Of a DNA stretch of 64,000 bases, positions 26,591 to 36,408 are shown in pieces. Origin of the DNA: Eubacterium sp. MSJ-21 (GTDB taxonomy: Bacteria; Bacillota; Clostridia; Lachnospirales; Lachnospiraceae); NCBI RefSeq assembly GCF_018918185.1, contig NZ_JAHLPZ010000002.1:372001-436000 (forward strand), written 5' to 3'. Each line of letters starts with the position of its first letter. Positions within the stretch are counted from its first letter, which is position 1. The notes beneath the pieces are model-generated. The model was not told where the DNA came from. It saw only the letters and a program-made list of their open reading frames with translations, and ran no database searches. The position numbers were made by a program, and so were the translations under genes.

Positions 26591-27667
26591 TTACTGCATC
26601 ATTTCTTCGATGAAAATGCCGTAGCCGCGTGTCGAATCATTAACAAATACATGCGTCACTGCCCCGATCAGCCTGCCATCCTGCAGGATTGGCGTACCAC
26701 TCATCCCCTGCACGATCCCCCCTGTCAGAGCCAGCAATGTTGAATCCGTTACCTTAAATTCCATACATCTTCCATTCTCATTTCCGGAATCTACCGACAC
26801 AATTTCGACCTCGTACTGTTTCGACTCTCCTGATACGGATGATAACAGATACGCTTTTCCGACATGAACCTCCTCCTTGCGTCCGATTGCCACCTGCACA
26901 TCCTGTATATGCGTCTTTTGCTGTCGTTTTGTCAGATAGCCATGGATCCCATAAGCGCTGTTTTCCTCCACTCGCCCGATCACATACCGTCCGGTATAAT
27001 TGATAATTCCTTCCAGTCTGCCCGGTTTATCTGTCTCCGGTTTTTTGATCCGCACAATTGTCGTTTCATACACCGCACCATCCGACACCTGAAACATAAT
27101 TCCGGTATCGTTATCATTGATGCTATGTCCAAGTGCCGCAAACCGTGTACCATCCGTATATGTGATTGTTCCAATACCTGAAATATCATCTTTTACCCAA
27201 AGTCCGATCGCATATCCACCATCCTTTTTCCTGACCGGTGTGACTCGAACCGTCCGATAATCATTTTCCCGACAGACACGCAGAAGCATTTCCCGTCCTC
27301 CGCTTTGTTGCACGAGCTCCATCATAGATTTTTTATCCCCCACACTCTGCCCATTGATGCGCATCACATAATCTCCGGGCGCCAGAAGATTTTCACAAGG
27401 CGTGCATGTATTTCCATCTTCATCCGTAACAGCATTTACCCCGATCACCATAACGCCCTTTGTTTTCACATAAATTCCCACAGGTTCTCCCGACGGACTG
27501 ACCATACACTCTGTCTCTCCCTCATTGGATACGACCGGCAGGGAATCTGTCTGTTCTGCCGTTGTTGCAGACTCCTGTTTTGCAAACAGATATTCACGGT
27601 TATGATATCCAAGGATACCAAGCACCACCAACAGACATGCAACTAAAAATATTCGATACCTTCTCAC
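26591..27667 (-). CDS. spoIVB: SpoIVB serine peptidase
   Basis: Forespore-made S55 peptidase that crosses the inner forespore membrane and signals pro-SigK activation. The 358 residues start with one membrane anchor (IFLVACLLVVLGILGYH), followed by a PDZ domain (about 95-170, containing LAPGDYVMRINGQSV) and the peptidase domain with FAALGHSIND (catalytic His) and the serine motif GMSGTPILQDGRLIGAVTH. The start is GTG at 27667 behind GAGGAGG; the overlapping ATG is out of frame. Position between recN and spo0A is the standard clostridial order. Confidence 0.95.
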   Translation of the reverse strand: MRRYRIFLVACLLVVLGILGYHNREYLFAKQESATTAEQTDSLPVVSNEGETECMVSPSGEPVGIYVKTKGVMVIGVNAVTDEDGNTCTPCENLLAPGDYVMRINGQSVGDKKSMMELVQQSGGREMLLRVCRENDYRTVRVTPVRKKDGGYAIGLWVKDDISGIGTITYTDGTRFAALGHSINDNDTGIMFQVSDGAVYETTIVRIKKPETDKPGRLEGIINYTGRYVIGRVEENSAYGIHGYLTKRQQKTHIQDVQVAIGRKEEVHVGKAYLLSSVSGESKQYEVEIVSVDSGNENGRCMEFKVTDSTLLALTGGIVQGMSGTPILQDGRLIGAVTHVFVNDSTRGYGIFIEEMMQ

Positions 27668-27733
27668 ATCGTTTCCTCCTCTCCTGATTTCATTTCTTTA
27701 TTTCAAATCACTTTATTTCTTATAATTTTTGAT

Positions 27734-27769
27734 ATAAAAAAGAGTACATAGATTCCACCATGTACTCTT
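27734..27769 (-). terminator. Terminator of the Asp23-to-recN operon
   Basis: AAGAGTACAT / ATGTACTCTT with a ten-base loop, followed on the minus strand by TTTTTT. Separates recN from spoIVB. Confidence 0.88.
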
Positions 27770-27796
27770 AGTATCGAATATTTCAATGTATGTAAT

Positions 27797-29482
27797 TCAG
27801 TTTATTTTTGCCTGTTCTGCCAATCCTTTCATTTCAGTAACCGTATGAATGGTTGTCTCTGTAATCTTTGCGCCACCGATGAGTCTTGCAAGTTCTTCGA
27901 TTTCTTCCTCCTTGGAAAGAAGCCGGATACTGGAAATCGTTTTCTCATTTTCCACATTTTTTTCAATCAGATAATGTGCGTCTGCCATCGCCGCAATCTG
28001 CGGAAGATGTGTGATACAGATGACCTGATGATGCCTTGATAAAATCGACATCTTCTCTGCTACCTTTTGTGCCGTTCTGCCGCTGATACCAACATCGATC
28101 TCATCAAACACAAGCGTTGGTGTATCATCCTGGTTCGCAAGACAGGATTTCATCGCCAGCATGATTCGCGACAGTTCACCGCCGGATGCCACCTCATGCA
28201 ATGGCCGCATCGCTTCTCCGACATTCGTGGAAATATAAAAGCATGCATCATCATAACCATTTGCAGAATAGTTTGGGGATGTCTCAAAACGCATCTCAAA
28301 TCGAACCATGTTGAAATTCATATCCTCCAACGATTCACGTATCTTCTTACAGAGCTTCTCAGACAAGGCTCGTCTATGTTCAGATAATTCCCGGCAGCTT
28401 GCTTCCAGCTTTGCTCTCTGCCTCTGCCACTGCACTTCTACTTCCTGCATATGTGCCTCATAGCCAGAAAGTGCTTCGTATTCCTTTTCAAATGACGCAA
28501 GGCTCTCGATAATTGCAGAAATGGTATTTCCGTATTTTGCCTTTAAGGAATTAATCTGATCCAGCCGGCTTTCCATCTCATGAAACTGACCTTCGTCAAA
28601 CTCCATGTCCTTCATATATTCACTGATCTCGCGGTTGAAATCAGATAGCAGCCCATCTGCATCCTCCAATATGCCGGAAGCATCGATAAGCTCCTCATCC
28701 AGCTCTGTGAGTCTGCGCATATCTTTAATTGCGCGTCCAAGCTGTTCCGCCGCCGATGCTGCTCCGTATCCGGTCAGTGCATAGATGTCATTCGCATATT
28801 GCAGGATTTCCTTTGCATTAACTGCCTTTTTATACTGTCGCTCCAGCTGGACATCCTCACCATCAACCAGCTTCGCATCCTTAATTTCCTTTATCTGATA
28901 TTGCAGGAAATCCATCCGCTTATTCTTCTCAGCCTCATCCATGTTGCCTTTTTTCTTTTCTGCTTCGAGTTCCCGGTAGATATGATAATCTTCCTGCACC
29001 TGTTTTTTCAGCTTCTGAATGTCCTCACCACCAAAGCGGTCTAATATCTCCAGATGCTTTGCCGGTTTTAACAGTGTCTGCTGTTCATGCTGTGCATGCA
29101 GATCGATCAACAACGATGCAATCTCTTTCAAACGGGTGATTGTGACGGTTGTATCATTGACACGGTTTACAGTTCTTCCATTCGGCGATAGCCGTCTGGA
29201 TATCAACAGTGTACCGTCCTCATCCGGTGTTACCTCCAGCTTTTCAAGCGCTTCCACAATTGCAGGCTGTTCTACTGAAAAAACAAGTTCTACAAGCCCA
29301 TCCTTCGCATCATCCCGCAACAATTCCTTTGGAAATTTACCTCCCAGACAGATCCCCAGAGAACCGATAATAATAGACTTACCGGCACCTGTCTCTCCGG
29401 TCAGGATATTCAGCTGATCATGAAAATCTATATCAATTTCCTCAATCAGTGCTATATTTTTTATGTGCATTGTCAACAACAT
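27797..29482 (-). CDS. recN: DNA repair protein RecN
   Basis: SMC-like ATPase that acts early at double-strand breaks, 561 residues. N-terminal Walker A in NILTGETGAGKSIIIGSL (about 25-42), a long central coiled coil (about 150-370), then the ABC signature ASGGELSRIMLAMK, Walker B TLVFDEIDVGISG and the switch histidine in ITHLPQIAA. The start overlaps argR by ten bases; GGAGAG is placed eight bases before ATG 29482. It is the last gene of the operon. Confidence 0.97.
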   Translation of the reverse strand: MLLTMHIKNIALIEEIDIDFHDQLNILTGETGAGKSIIIGSLGICLGGKFPKELLRDDAKDGLVELVFSVEQPAIVEALEKLEVTPDEDGTLLISRRLSPNGRTVNRVNDTTVTITRLKEIASLLIDLHAQHEQQTLLKPAKHLEILDRFGGEDIQKLKKQVQEDYHIYRELEAEKKKGNMDEAEKNKRMDFLQYQIKEIKDAKLVDGEDVQLERQYKKAVNAKEILQYANDIYALTGYGAASAAEQLGRAIKDMRRLTELDEELIDASGILEDADGLLSDFNREISEYMKDMEFDEGQFHEMESRLDQINSLKAKYGNTISAIIESLASFEKEYEALSGYEAHMQEVEVQWQRQRAKLEASCRELSEHRRALSEKLCKKIRESLEDMNFNMVRFEMRFETSPNYSANGYDDACFYISTNVGEAMRPLHEVASGGELSRIMLAMKSCLANQDDTPTLVFDEIDVGISGRTAQKVAEKMSILSRHHQVICITHLPQIAAMADAHYLIEKNVENEKTISSIRLLSKEEEIEELARLIGGAKITETTIHTVTEMKGLAEQAKIN

Positions 29483-29922
29483 TTTTTTATCTCTCCAATT
29501 ATATGTTCTGCCTGCTGCCCATCCCGGATTGCCAGAAACAATGTGTCATCCCCTGCAATACAGCCCATGATGCCTTCGATTTGAAGATTGTCGATTGCAG
29601 CTCCTACAGCCATCGCCATACCTGACACAGTTTTCACTACAATAATATTCTGTGCCGCCTCAATCGAAAGAATGCAGGAGGTCATCACATGCTGATACGA
29701 TGCATGCGTTCCAATATCCGGCTCCAGACTTGCAGCATATCTATGTTTTCCGCTTCCATAAGAAACCTTTTCCAGTTTCAGTTCCCGTATATCTCTGGAC
29801 ACGGTTGCCTGTGTTGTCTCAAATCCAAGTGCCTGTAATCGTCTGGTAAGCTCTTCCTGCGTATCAATCTCATATTCTGATATCAATTCCAGCAATGCCT
29901 GCTGGCGTTTCTGCTTACTCAT
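29473..29922 (-). CDS. argR: Arginine repressor ArgR
   Basis: Hexameric arginine-responsive regulator, 149 residues. The N-terminal winged helix-turn-helix includes TQATVSRDIRELKLEKV (about residues 36-52). The C-terminal oligomerisation and arginine-binding domain includes IMGCIAGDDTLFLAIRD, where the GDDT segment contacts arginine. No arginine genes are nearby; the nadK-argR-recN order is common in Firmicutes and probably reflects old operon structure rather than function. AGGAGGCG precedes the ATG, which is one base after the nadK stop. Confidence 0.96.
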   Translation of the reverse strand: MSKQKRQQALLELISEYEIDTQEELTRRLQALGFETTQATVSRDIRELKLEKVSYGSGKHRYAASLEPDIGTHASYQHVMTSCILSIEAAQNIIVVKTVSGMAMAVGAAIDNLQIEGIMGCIAGDDTLFLAIRDGQQAEHIIGEIKKCC

Positions 29923-29923
29923 G

Positions 29924-30763
29924 TTAAGCGCCTCCTATTTTTTCCCGAAGTACACTGTAAAAACTGACATCATACATTTTTATTAACTGAATCTCCCGTT
30001 CTGAGCAGGTCACTTCCACGCTCTCACCGGCAGATAGTTCAACATTGTCAGCTCCATCAAAGGAAACGATTGCCTCCGTCTCCTGTGTTCTCCGCTTCTT
30101 GACAACCTCAATCCGTATACGGTCAGCACTGTCAAACACGACGCTCTTGGAGGTAAGCGAATGCGGCGAGATTGGTGTCACAACAACTGCCTTGGATTTT
30201 GGGCTGATGATCGGTCCACCGGCAGACAAGTTATATCCGGTCGAACCAGTCGGCGTCGCAACGATAACACCATCTGCTTCATATGTGTCTAACAATTGCT
30301 CATTGACATAGATATTCAGTCCGATGATACGGGAAAATCCCGCACGAGTGATCACCACATCGTTCAGGCAGGAAAACGAAGTATCTCCTGTACGTCCTTC
30401 AATCATCATCCGTTTCTCTATGCTGTAATCGTCCGCCAGAAGACGGTCGATTGCCTTATAGGCGTTTGACTCTTCCACTTCGGTCAGAAAACCGAGTGTT
30501 CCCAGATTCACGCCCAGTAAAGGAACCTGATAAGTTCCAATGCTATGTGCTGCACGAAGCATGGTTCCATCTCCGCCAAGCACAATCACAGCCTCTACAT
30601 CTTCCAAATATTCCGGCTTGATCGTAGTTCCATTATAATGCTGCTGCATATCACTTACGACCACCGCCTTCGCCCCTTTTTCATTGATATAGGCAACGAT
30701 ATCCTGGGAAAGTTTTAAATTGATATCTTTGTCAGTATTTGCGACTATTAAAAACTTATTCAT
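29924..30763 (-). CDS. nadK: NAD kinase
   Basis: Phosphorylates NAD to NADP, 279 residues. The nucleotide-binding GGDGTMLRAAH motif (about 63-73) and the conserved TPTGSTGYNLSAGGPII segment are both intact, as is NLGTLGFLTEVE. Overlaps the 3' end of tlyA by eight bases. Confidence 0.97.
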   Translation of the reverse strand: MNKFLIVANTDKDINLKLSQDIVAYINEKGAKAVVVSDMQQHYNGTTIKPEYLEDVEAVIVLGGDGTMLRAAHSIGTYQVPLLGVNLGTLGFLTEVEESNAYKAIDRLLADDYSIEKRMMIEGRTGDTSFSCLNDVVITRAGFSRIIGLNIYVNEQLLDTYEADGVIVATPTGSTGYNLSAGGPIISPKSKAVVVTPISPHSLTSKSVVFDSADRIRIEVVKKRRTQETEAIVSFDGADNVELSAGESVEVTCSEREIQLIKMYDVSFYSVLREKIGGA

Positions 30764-31595
30764 TGCCCTGTTCCTTATCTAACGTATCATGGGAAGCTGT
30801 AACAACTGCTTTTATATCAATGGATGAAGCATCCACGATTTCCTGATCTTCCTTATTTTTTGATAAAAATAATAAATACTCAATGTTTCCCTCCGGTCCT
30901 TTCACCGGAGAAAAATCCAATGCCAATGGGTAAAAATCGATGGATGCTGCATAATCCATTACCATGCGGATTACCTCTTCGTGCACAGCCCGGTCACGCA
31001 CAACCCCTTTTTTCCCAACTTTTTCTCTGCCCGCTTCAAACTGCGGCTTGATCAGACAGACTACCTGTCCATCCTCCGTCAGCAGATTCTTCACCGGAAG
31101 CAATACTTTGGTCAGGGAAATAAACGACACATCAATCGAAGAAAATGCTGCCGGTTCATCAATATCCTCCGGTACGACATAACGGATATTCGTCTTTTCC
31201 ATACAGACTACCCGCTCGTCATTCCGAAGCTTCCACGCAAGCTGTCCATGTCCGACATCGATGGCATACACCTTGACTGCTCCATTTTGCAGCATACAGT
31301 CTGTAAATCCACCGGTCGAAGAGCCAACATCCATGCAGACCTTTCCATTCAATGTGATTGGGAATTTCTGCATTGCCTTTTCCAGCTTCAGACCACCGCG
31401 GCTCACATATGGCAGGGTTTTCCCCTTCACCTCAATTACCGCATTCTCCGGAAACGTCGTTCCGGCCTTATCCTCTTTGTTGCCATCCACATATACAATT
31501 CCAGCCATGATGATTGCCTTCGCCTTTTCCCTTGACGGTGCCAGTCCTTTTTCTACCAGCAATACATCCAGACGTTGTTTCTTCTGCTTTTCCAT
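30756..31595 (-). CDS. TlyA-family rRNA methyltransferase / hemolysin-like protein
   Basis: A 279-residue 2'-O-methyltransferase family protein. An S4 RNA-binding domain (RLDVLLVEKGLAPSREKAK, about 8-70) precedes an FtsJ-like Rossmann domain with SAM motif VCMDVGSSTGGFTDCML. TlyA of mycobacteria methylates 16S and 23S rRNA; in Clostridia the target is unproven, although the gene is regularly placed between dxs and nadK as here. GAGGAAAAAAG precedes the ATG. Confidence 0.93.
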   Translation of the reverse strand: MEKQKKQRLDVLLVEKGLAPSREKAKAIIMAGIVYVDGNKEDKAGTTFPENAVIEVKGKTLPYVSRGGLKLEKAMQKFPITLNGKVCMDVGSSTGGFTDCMLQNGAVKVYAIDVGHGQLAWKLRNDERVVCMEKTNIRYVVPEDIDEPAAFSSIDVSFISLTKVLLPVKNLLTEDGQVVCLIKPQFEAGREKVGKKGVVRDRAVHEEVIRMVMDYAASIDFYPLALDFSPVKGPEGNIEYLLFLSKNKEDQEIVDASSIDIKAVVTASHDTLDKEQGNE

Positions 31596-31618
31596 CTTTT
31601 TTCCTCTATCATTTACTC

Positions 31619-33493
31619 TTACAAATGCTTTTGATATTGCTCTGCTACCTGCTTCGCCAGATGTCCGGCATCAATCTGCATATGACTCCGAAGCTCCGCA
31701 ATCGTGCCCTGTGGCACACTCGGAACCGGAATCGCACCACTGATAAATGCATACTGCTCCGGACAGTTTTTCTCCGCCAGATACGCATGCAGCTTCTCGC
31801 CATAGCCTCCCTGCACAATCGTATCCTCCAATGTTACAAACACGGTATGTGTCTTCATCAGCCGATCCAGAAGCTCTGTATCAAGCATCGATTGAAACCG
31901 CACATTTACCAGCGTCACAGGAAGCTGCATTGTCTGTAATTGTTCTACCAGCCTGTCTGCTTCCTCCATCATATGTCCACAGGAAAGCACTGCCACACCG
32001 GAAGCCTCCTGTATCACTTCGCTTTTTCCATAGACGATTGGTGTCTGTACATCTGCATGTCCCTTGTATGCACTGCCTCTCGGATAACGGATTGCAATCG
32101 GTTCATCATAAGCATAGGCATAATCAAGCATCGCCTCTAACTCATACCGGTTCTTCGGAGCCAGCACCGTCATATGTGGCATATGAGACAGATACGCCAG
32201 ATCGTAGATACCCTGATGCGTCTCTCCATCCTGTCCGACCAGCCCCGCGCGGTCAATTGCAAAAATCACATGCAGCTTCTGTAAGCATACATCATGCAGG
32301 ATCTGATCATATGAACGTTGCAGGAATGAAGAATAGATTGCCACAACCGGAACCATGCCTGCCGCCGCCATCCCCGCCGCAAATGTCACTGCATGCTGTT
32401 CTGCAATTCCCACATCAAAGAACCGTGCCGGATATGCTTCCTCAAACCGGGACAATCCGGTTCCCTGTGCCATCGCGGCTGTTATCGCCACAAGGTCCTC
32501 ATGCGTCTCTCCAAGCTTCACCATTTTTTTTGCAAAAATATCGGTATAACAGCTCGTTTTCTTCGTAGCAAGTACCTTACCTGTCAACTGGTCAAATGGT
32601 GCAATTCCATGAAAATAATCCGGATGCCGTTCGGCATGTCCATAGCCTTTTCCTTTTTTTGTTTTTACGTGTATAATAATTGGTTTATCCAGGCGAAACG
32701 CATGCTGAAAGGTCGTAATCATCTGATTGATATCATGTCCGTCAATCGGACCAACATACGTAATTCCAAGCTCCTCGAAAAACATCCCCGGTACAAAAAA
32801 CTGCTTGATATTATCTTTTGACCGTTTCAAAACTTTTGCAATCTTCTTTCCTGCCTTTGATCCCATCAGACTGCTTTCGACACCGGTTTTCAACTCATTA
32901 TATGCATTTCCAAGTCGGATTTCATTCAGATATTTGGATAATCCTCCGACATTTTTACCTATGGACATGTTGTTATCATTGATAACAACGACACACCCGG
33001 TTTTAAGCTGAGCGAGTCCATTTAATGCTTCATACGCCATTCCACCGGTCAGGGATCCATCCCCAATAACAACAGCGACCTTTTCGTCGCCGCCTCTCAA
33101 ATCTCTGGCAACCGCATATCCCATCGCCGCAGAAATACCCGTAGAACTGTGTCCGGTATCAAATGCATCGCACGGGCTTTCGTTTCGTTTTGGAAATCCA
33201 CTCAACCCGTCATACTGGCGTAGTGTTTCAAAGGCATCTTTCCTGCCAGTCAGAATCTTATGCGTATAAGACTGATGCCCCACATCAAAGATCAGCTTAT
33301 CCTCCGGGAAATTCATCACTGCATGCAACGCCATTGTAAGCTCCACTGTACCAAGGTTTGAAGCCAGATGTCCGCCATGTTCACTTACCTTTTCAATCAG
33401 GAATTCCCGGATTTCTGCTGCCAGTGCCGGATAATCCTGCTTATCTATCTGTTTAATATCATTTTCTTTTGTTATCTTCTCTAACATCTGCAT
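31619..33493 (-). CDS. dxs: 1-deoxy-D-xylulose-5-phosphate synthase
   Basis: Thiamine-diphosphate enzyme that starts the MEP isoprenoid pathway from pyruvate and glyceraldehyde 3-phosphate, 624 residues. Seen: GHLASNLGTVELTMALH, DTGHSSTGISAAMGYA, the ThDP/Mg motif VIGDGSLTGGMAYEALN to NDNNMSIG, the transketolase middle domain with DVGIAEQHAVTFAAGMA, and a C-terminal transketolase domain. An internal ATG at 33487 has slightly better spacing from AAGG and may be the true start. Lies beside ispA, the next enzyme class of the same pathway. Confidence 0.97.
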   Translation of the reverse strand: MQMLEKITKENDIKQIDKQDYPALAAEIREFLIEKVSEHGGHLASNLGTVELTMALHAVMNFPEDKLIFDVGHQSYTHKILTGRKDAFETLRQYDGLSGFPKRNESPCDAFDTGHSSTGISAAMGYAVARDLRGGDEKVAVVIGDGSLTGGMAYEALNGLAQLKTGCVVVINDNNMSIGKNVGGLSKYLNEIRLGNAYNELKTGVESSLMGSKAGKKIAKVLKRSKDNIKQFFVPGMFFEELGITYVGPIDGHDINQMITTFQHAFRLDKPIIIHVKTKKGKGYGHAERHPDYFHGIAPFDQLTGKVLATKKTSCYTDIFAKKMVKLGETHEDLVAITAAMAQGTGLSRFEEAYPARFFDVGIAEQHAVTFAAGMAAAGMVPVVAIYSSFLQRSYDQILHDVCLQKLHVIFAIDRAGLVGQDGETHQGIYDLAYLSHMPHMTVLAPKNRYELEAMLDYAYAYDEPIAIRYPRGSAYKGHADVQTPIVYGKSEVIQEASGVAVLSCGHMMEEADRLVEQLQTMQLPVTLVNVRFQSMLDTELLDRLMKTHTVFVTLEDTIVQGGYGEKLHAYLAEKNCPEQYAFISGAIPVPSVPQGTIAELRSHMQIDAGHLAKQVAEQYQKHL

Positions 33494-33532
33494 TGCCTTA
33501 CCCTGTCTTATATAACAGCGTACACAATCCGG

Positions 33533-34420
33533 TTAATGGTCTCGGTTGATCAGGCTTTTTACAAGCTCCATCAGATCCGCCTTTGCTCCCTCGTCGAATA
33601 CGCTTATATTCTCCAATATGCGAACTGCCTTTTCAGACATATCCGCCACATACTGCTTTGCTGCATCCATGCCATGCAATGTCACATATGTAATCTTATG
33701 ATTCTTATCATCCGAATGAAGTGGTTTTCCAAGCACCTGTTCATCCCCGGTCAAATCCAGAATATCATCCTGTACCTGAAATGCGAGTCCCACTGCATAG
33801 GCAGCCTCCTCCAGCTGTGCAACCACAGCTTCTTCCGCACCCGCAAGATATGCACCACACATACATGCCGCCGCGATCAGAGCGCCTGTTTTATTCTCAT
33901 AGATGAACGCCAGCTGATCTTCATCCATCAGCTGCCCTGCTCGTTCCACGTCGAGCACCTGACCACCGACCATGCCATAGATACCAGCCTTTTTTGCAAG
34001 CACAGCAAATGCCTTCTCCACATTGGCATCCCCCGGCTTCACTGAAAATCCCTGACAAGCTGTCTCAAAAGCAAAATTGAGCAACGCATCTCCGGCTAAA
34101 ATTGCCATATCCTCTCCAAACCTGACATGCACAGTCGGAAGTCCTCTTCGCAGTGCATCGTTATCCATCGCCGGAAGATCGTCATGTACAAGAGAGTATG
34201 TATGAATCATCTCCATCGCCGCCATAAATGGACGCACAAGCGTCTCCTGCGGCTCTTTGGCAAACATTTCATAACATAAACGGAGCATCATCGGGCGCAG
34301 GCGCTTTCCTCCTGCCCTGACTGCGTAATTCATCGCAGCAAGCACCGTCTTTTGATGTCCCTCCTCCGCTGGCATATACGGTTCTATCATCTCTTCGATT
34401 GCTTTGGCATTATACTTCAT
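33533..34420 (-). CDS. ispA: Polyprenyl (farnesyl) diphosphate synthase
   Basis: Condenses IPP with allylic diphosphates to give FPP, 295 residues. First aspartate-rich motif in LVHDDLPAMDNDALRRG with the chain-length region just before it, and second motif in FQVQDDILDLTGDE. GGKRLRPMMLRL is the IPP-binding segment. Product length class (C15) is inferred from the short-chain pattern. The start lies within the last codons of xseB (11-base overlap). Confidence 0.95.
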   Translation of the reverse strand: MKYNAKAIEEMIEPYMPAEEGHQKTVLAAMNYAVRAGGKRLRPMMLRLCYEMFAKEPQETLVRPFMAAMEMIHTYSLVHDDLPAMDNDALRRGLPTVHVRFGEDMAILAGDALLNFAFETACQGFSVKPGDANVEKAFAVLAKKAGIYGMVGGQVLDVERAGQLMDEDQLAFIYENKTGALIAAACMCGAYLAGAEEAVVAQLEEAAYAVGLAFQVQDDILDLTGDEQVLGKPLHSDDKNHKITYVTLHGMDAAKQYVADMSEKAVRILENISVFDEGAKADLMELVKSLINRDH

Positions 34421-34607
34421 CTAATATCCTGATCTCCTTTTCCACGCCAGCCAGTTCTTCCTTACAGGCATTTGCAAGCTGTACACCTTCTGTATAAAGC
34501 ATCATAGAATCCTTCAGATTTGTATCCGGATTTTCCAGAAGCTTGTTGATCTCTTCCAATCTGGCAAATGCTTCCTCTATGTTCAGTTCTTTCTTTTTCT
34601 CTGCCAT
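34410..34607 (-). CDS. xseB: Exodeoxyribonuclease VII small subunit
   Basis: A 65-residue, helical acidic protein of standard length; the family pattern is seen in IEEAFARLEEINKLLENPD followed by SMMLYTEGVQLANACKEEL. Several copies bind XseA to form ExoVII. It sits 15 bases behind xseA and overlaps ispA. Confidence 0.95.
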   Translation of the reverse strand: MAEKKKELNIEEAFARLEEINKLLENPDTNLKDSMMLYTEGVQLANACKEELAGVEKEIRILDEV

Positions 34608-34622
34608 GTTGTTTTATTCTCC

Positions 34623-35954
34623 TTACACACCTTTTATATCTGTCTCCACAGAAACGACAGTTGCATGGATTCTGCCATCGTGCAGGGTAATATCCAATGG
34701 ATCCCCTGCCTGCGTCTGCCCTGCATCCATCACAGGTTTTCCTTCCGATTCAAGATACCCAAATCCACCCACCAGCTTCGCCGTCGGTGCATTTCCATGC
34801 AGACGCGTCAACTGCAAATGAAGCCTGTGTTCATATTCCCTGTAGCGGAGCGTAATCCCGCGGTTCAAATTTATTCGGTACTGCGCAAGCTTTTCCTGAT
34901 TTTTTTCAAGCTTTGCTCTTGGATTTAACGCTGCCATCTGCTGCATATACATCTGCAGCTTTGTCTCTTTTTCCTGCAGACGCCCCTGCATACGAAGCCG
35001 CAGTTCCCGCGCACTGGCTTCAAGCCGTGTCTGGTATAAATTCTTTTTATTCGTCACGTGATAATTCATCGTCCGCATATGCAGATGAAGCGTTCGTAAA
35101 ATATCATCAACCAGTGGCACAGCTGCCGTCGCCGCTGCCGTCGGTGTCTCTACTCGCAGATCTGCTGCATCATCTGCCAGTGACGTATCGCCCTCATGTC
35201 CGGTTCCGGATATAATTGGAGTTTTCGCCTCATAAATTGCACGGACAACTGCCTCATCGTCAAAGACCTCCAGATCTTCTCTTGATCCGCCACCCCGTCC
35301 GATGATGATCGTATCCACGCCCATCGCATCAAGTCTTCGGATTCCGCGCACAATCAGTTCCCGCGCATTTTCCCCCTGTGCTCTGGCATCACAGACAACC
35401 ATCTGTACATATGGATTACGCTTATGTGATACACTCATAATATCCTTGAATGCATTCGTGCCAATTGATATTACCACCCCAACCTTCCGCGGATACTTCG
35501 GAATCGGCTTTTTGATTGCCGTGTCAAAGATACCTTCCTGTCCAAGCTTCTTTTTTAACTCTGCATATGCATCGCCATGCCAGCCGCGTTCTTCTCTCTT
35601 TTGCACTGAGACCGCATTGACACTATATTCACTCTTGACATCGTAAATAGAACAGCTTCCCCTTACGATCAGAATATCACCCTGATTAATGGCTGGAAGC
35701 TTCAGTTTCTCCACAATGCTTCTCCACACATTCACCTTGATAATTCCTTTATAAGATGCTGTCTCATTCTGTCCTTCCGGTGTCGTACAGTCTTTGAGTG
35801 TGATATACAAATGCCCCGTCGGTCCCTTGCTAAAACTTGATACCTCACCTTCCAGACAGATATTCTTTAACAGGTAATCCTGTTTAATAATATTGCCTAT
35901 ATAAGTATTTACTTCACAGACAGAAAGAATTTTCTTTCCATTTTCTACTCTCAT
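34623..35954 (-). CDS. xseA: Exodeoxyribonuclease VII large subunit
   Basis: Catalytic subunit of the single-strand-specific exonuclease VII, 443 residues. N-terminal OB-fold (about 8-105; VCEVNTYIGNIIKQDYLLKN, GPTGHLYITLKD), central nuclease domain with IIIGRGGGSREDLEVFDDEA and SGTGHEGDTSLADDAADLR, and a C-terminal coiled coil. Translationally coupled to nusB through an ATGA overlap. Confidence 0.97.
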   Translation of the reverse strand: MRVENGKKILSVCEVNTYIGNIIKQDYLLKNICLEGEVSSFSKGPTGHLYITLKDCTTPEGQNETASYKGIIKVNVWRSIVEKLKLPAINQGDILIVRGSCSIYDVKSEYSVNAVSVQKREERGWHGDAYAELKKKLGQEGIFDTAIKKPIPKYPRKVGVVISIGTNAFKDIMSVSHKRNPYVQMVVCDARAQGENARELIVRGIRRLDAMGVDTIIIGRGGGSREDLEVFDDEAVVRAIYEAKTPIISGTGHEGDTSLADDAADLRVETPTAAATAAVPLVDDILRTLHLHMRTMNYHVTNKKNLYQTRLEASARELRLRMQGRLQEKETKLQMYMQQMAALNPRAKLEKNQEKLAQYRINLNRGITLRYREYEHRLHLQLTRLHGNAPTAKLVGGFGYLESEGKPVMDAGQTQAGDPLDITLHDGRIHATVVSVETDIKGV

Positions 35955-36397
35955 GGTTCCTCAACCTTTGCCAGTACCGCATTGATAAATCCGCTTGCAT
36001 CCGGATTACAATATTTCTTTGCCAGTTCCACCGCCTCATTGATTGCTACGCGGAATGGTACTTCCTCGTCATAAAGCATCTCATAAAGAGCCAGACGCAA
36101 GATAGCAAGCTCCGGCTTTCCAAGTCTTCCAATCTGCCAGCCATCAGAAATTTCACTGATTTTCGCGTCCAGTGCCGGAAGCATGGAAAGTATCTTATGC
36201 GCCTTATCTGCAATATAGGCAAGGTCATCCTCTTTTACCTTTCCCATTTCCGTTATCGCAACATCCTCCGGATCCTCCTCCGGTTCTTCAATCCTGCTGA
36301 TTGAGTAACGGATCTGTTCTTCCATTTCTTCCTGATTGTTGAATTCTGCTTTAAACACGATCAGAAAAATATTTTCTCGTATGCTTCGTCTTGTCAT
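35951..36397 (-). CDS. nusB: Transcription antitermination factor NusB
   Basis: A 148-residue all-helical RNA-binding factor that binds boxA with NusE and supports rRNA antitermination. Seen: N-terminal arginine-rich start TRRSIRENIFLIVFKAEF, and the conserved C-terminal part LRLALYEMLYDEEVPFRVAI followed by NEAVELAKKYCNPDASGFIN. Located between the Asp23 gene and xseA. Confidence 0.96.
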   Translation of the reverse strand: MTRRSIRENIFLIVFKAEFNNQEEMEEQIRYSISRIEEPEEDPEDVAITEMGKVKEDDLAYIADKAHKILSMLPALDAKISEISDGWQIGRLGKPELAILRLALYEMLYDEEVPFRVAINEAVELAKKYCNPDASGFINAVLAKVEEP

Positions 36398-36408
36398 AAT
36401 TAACCGCC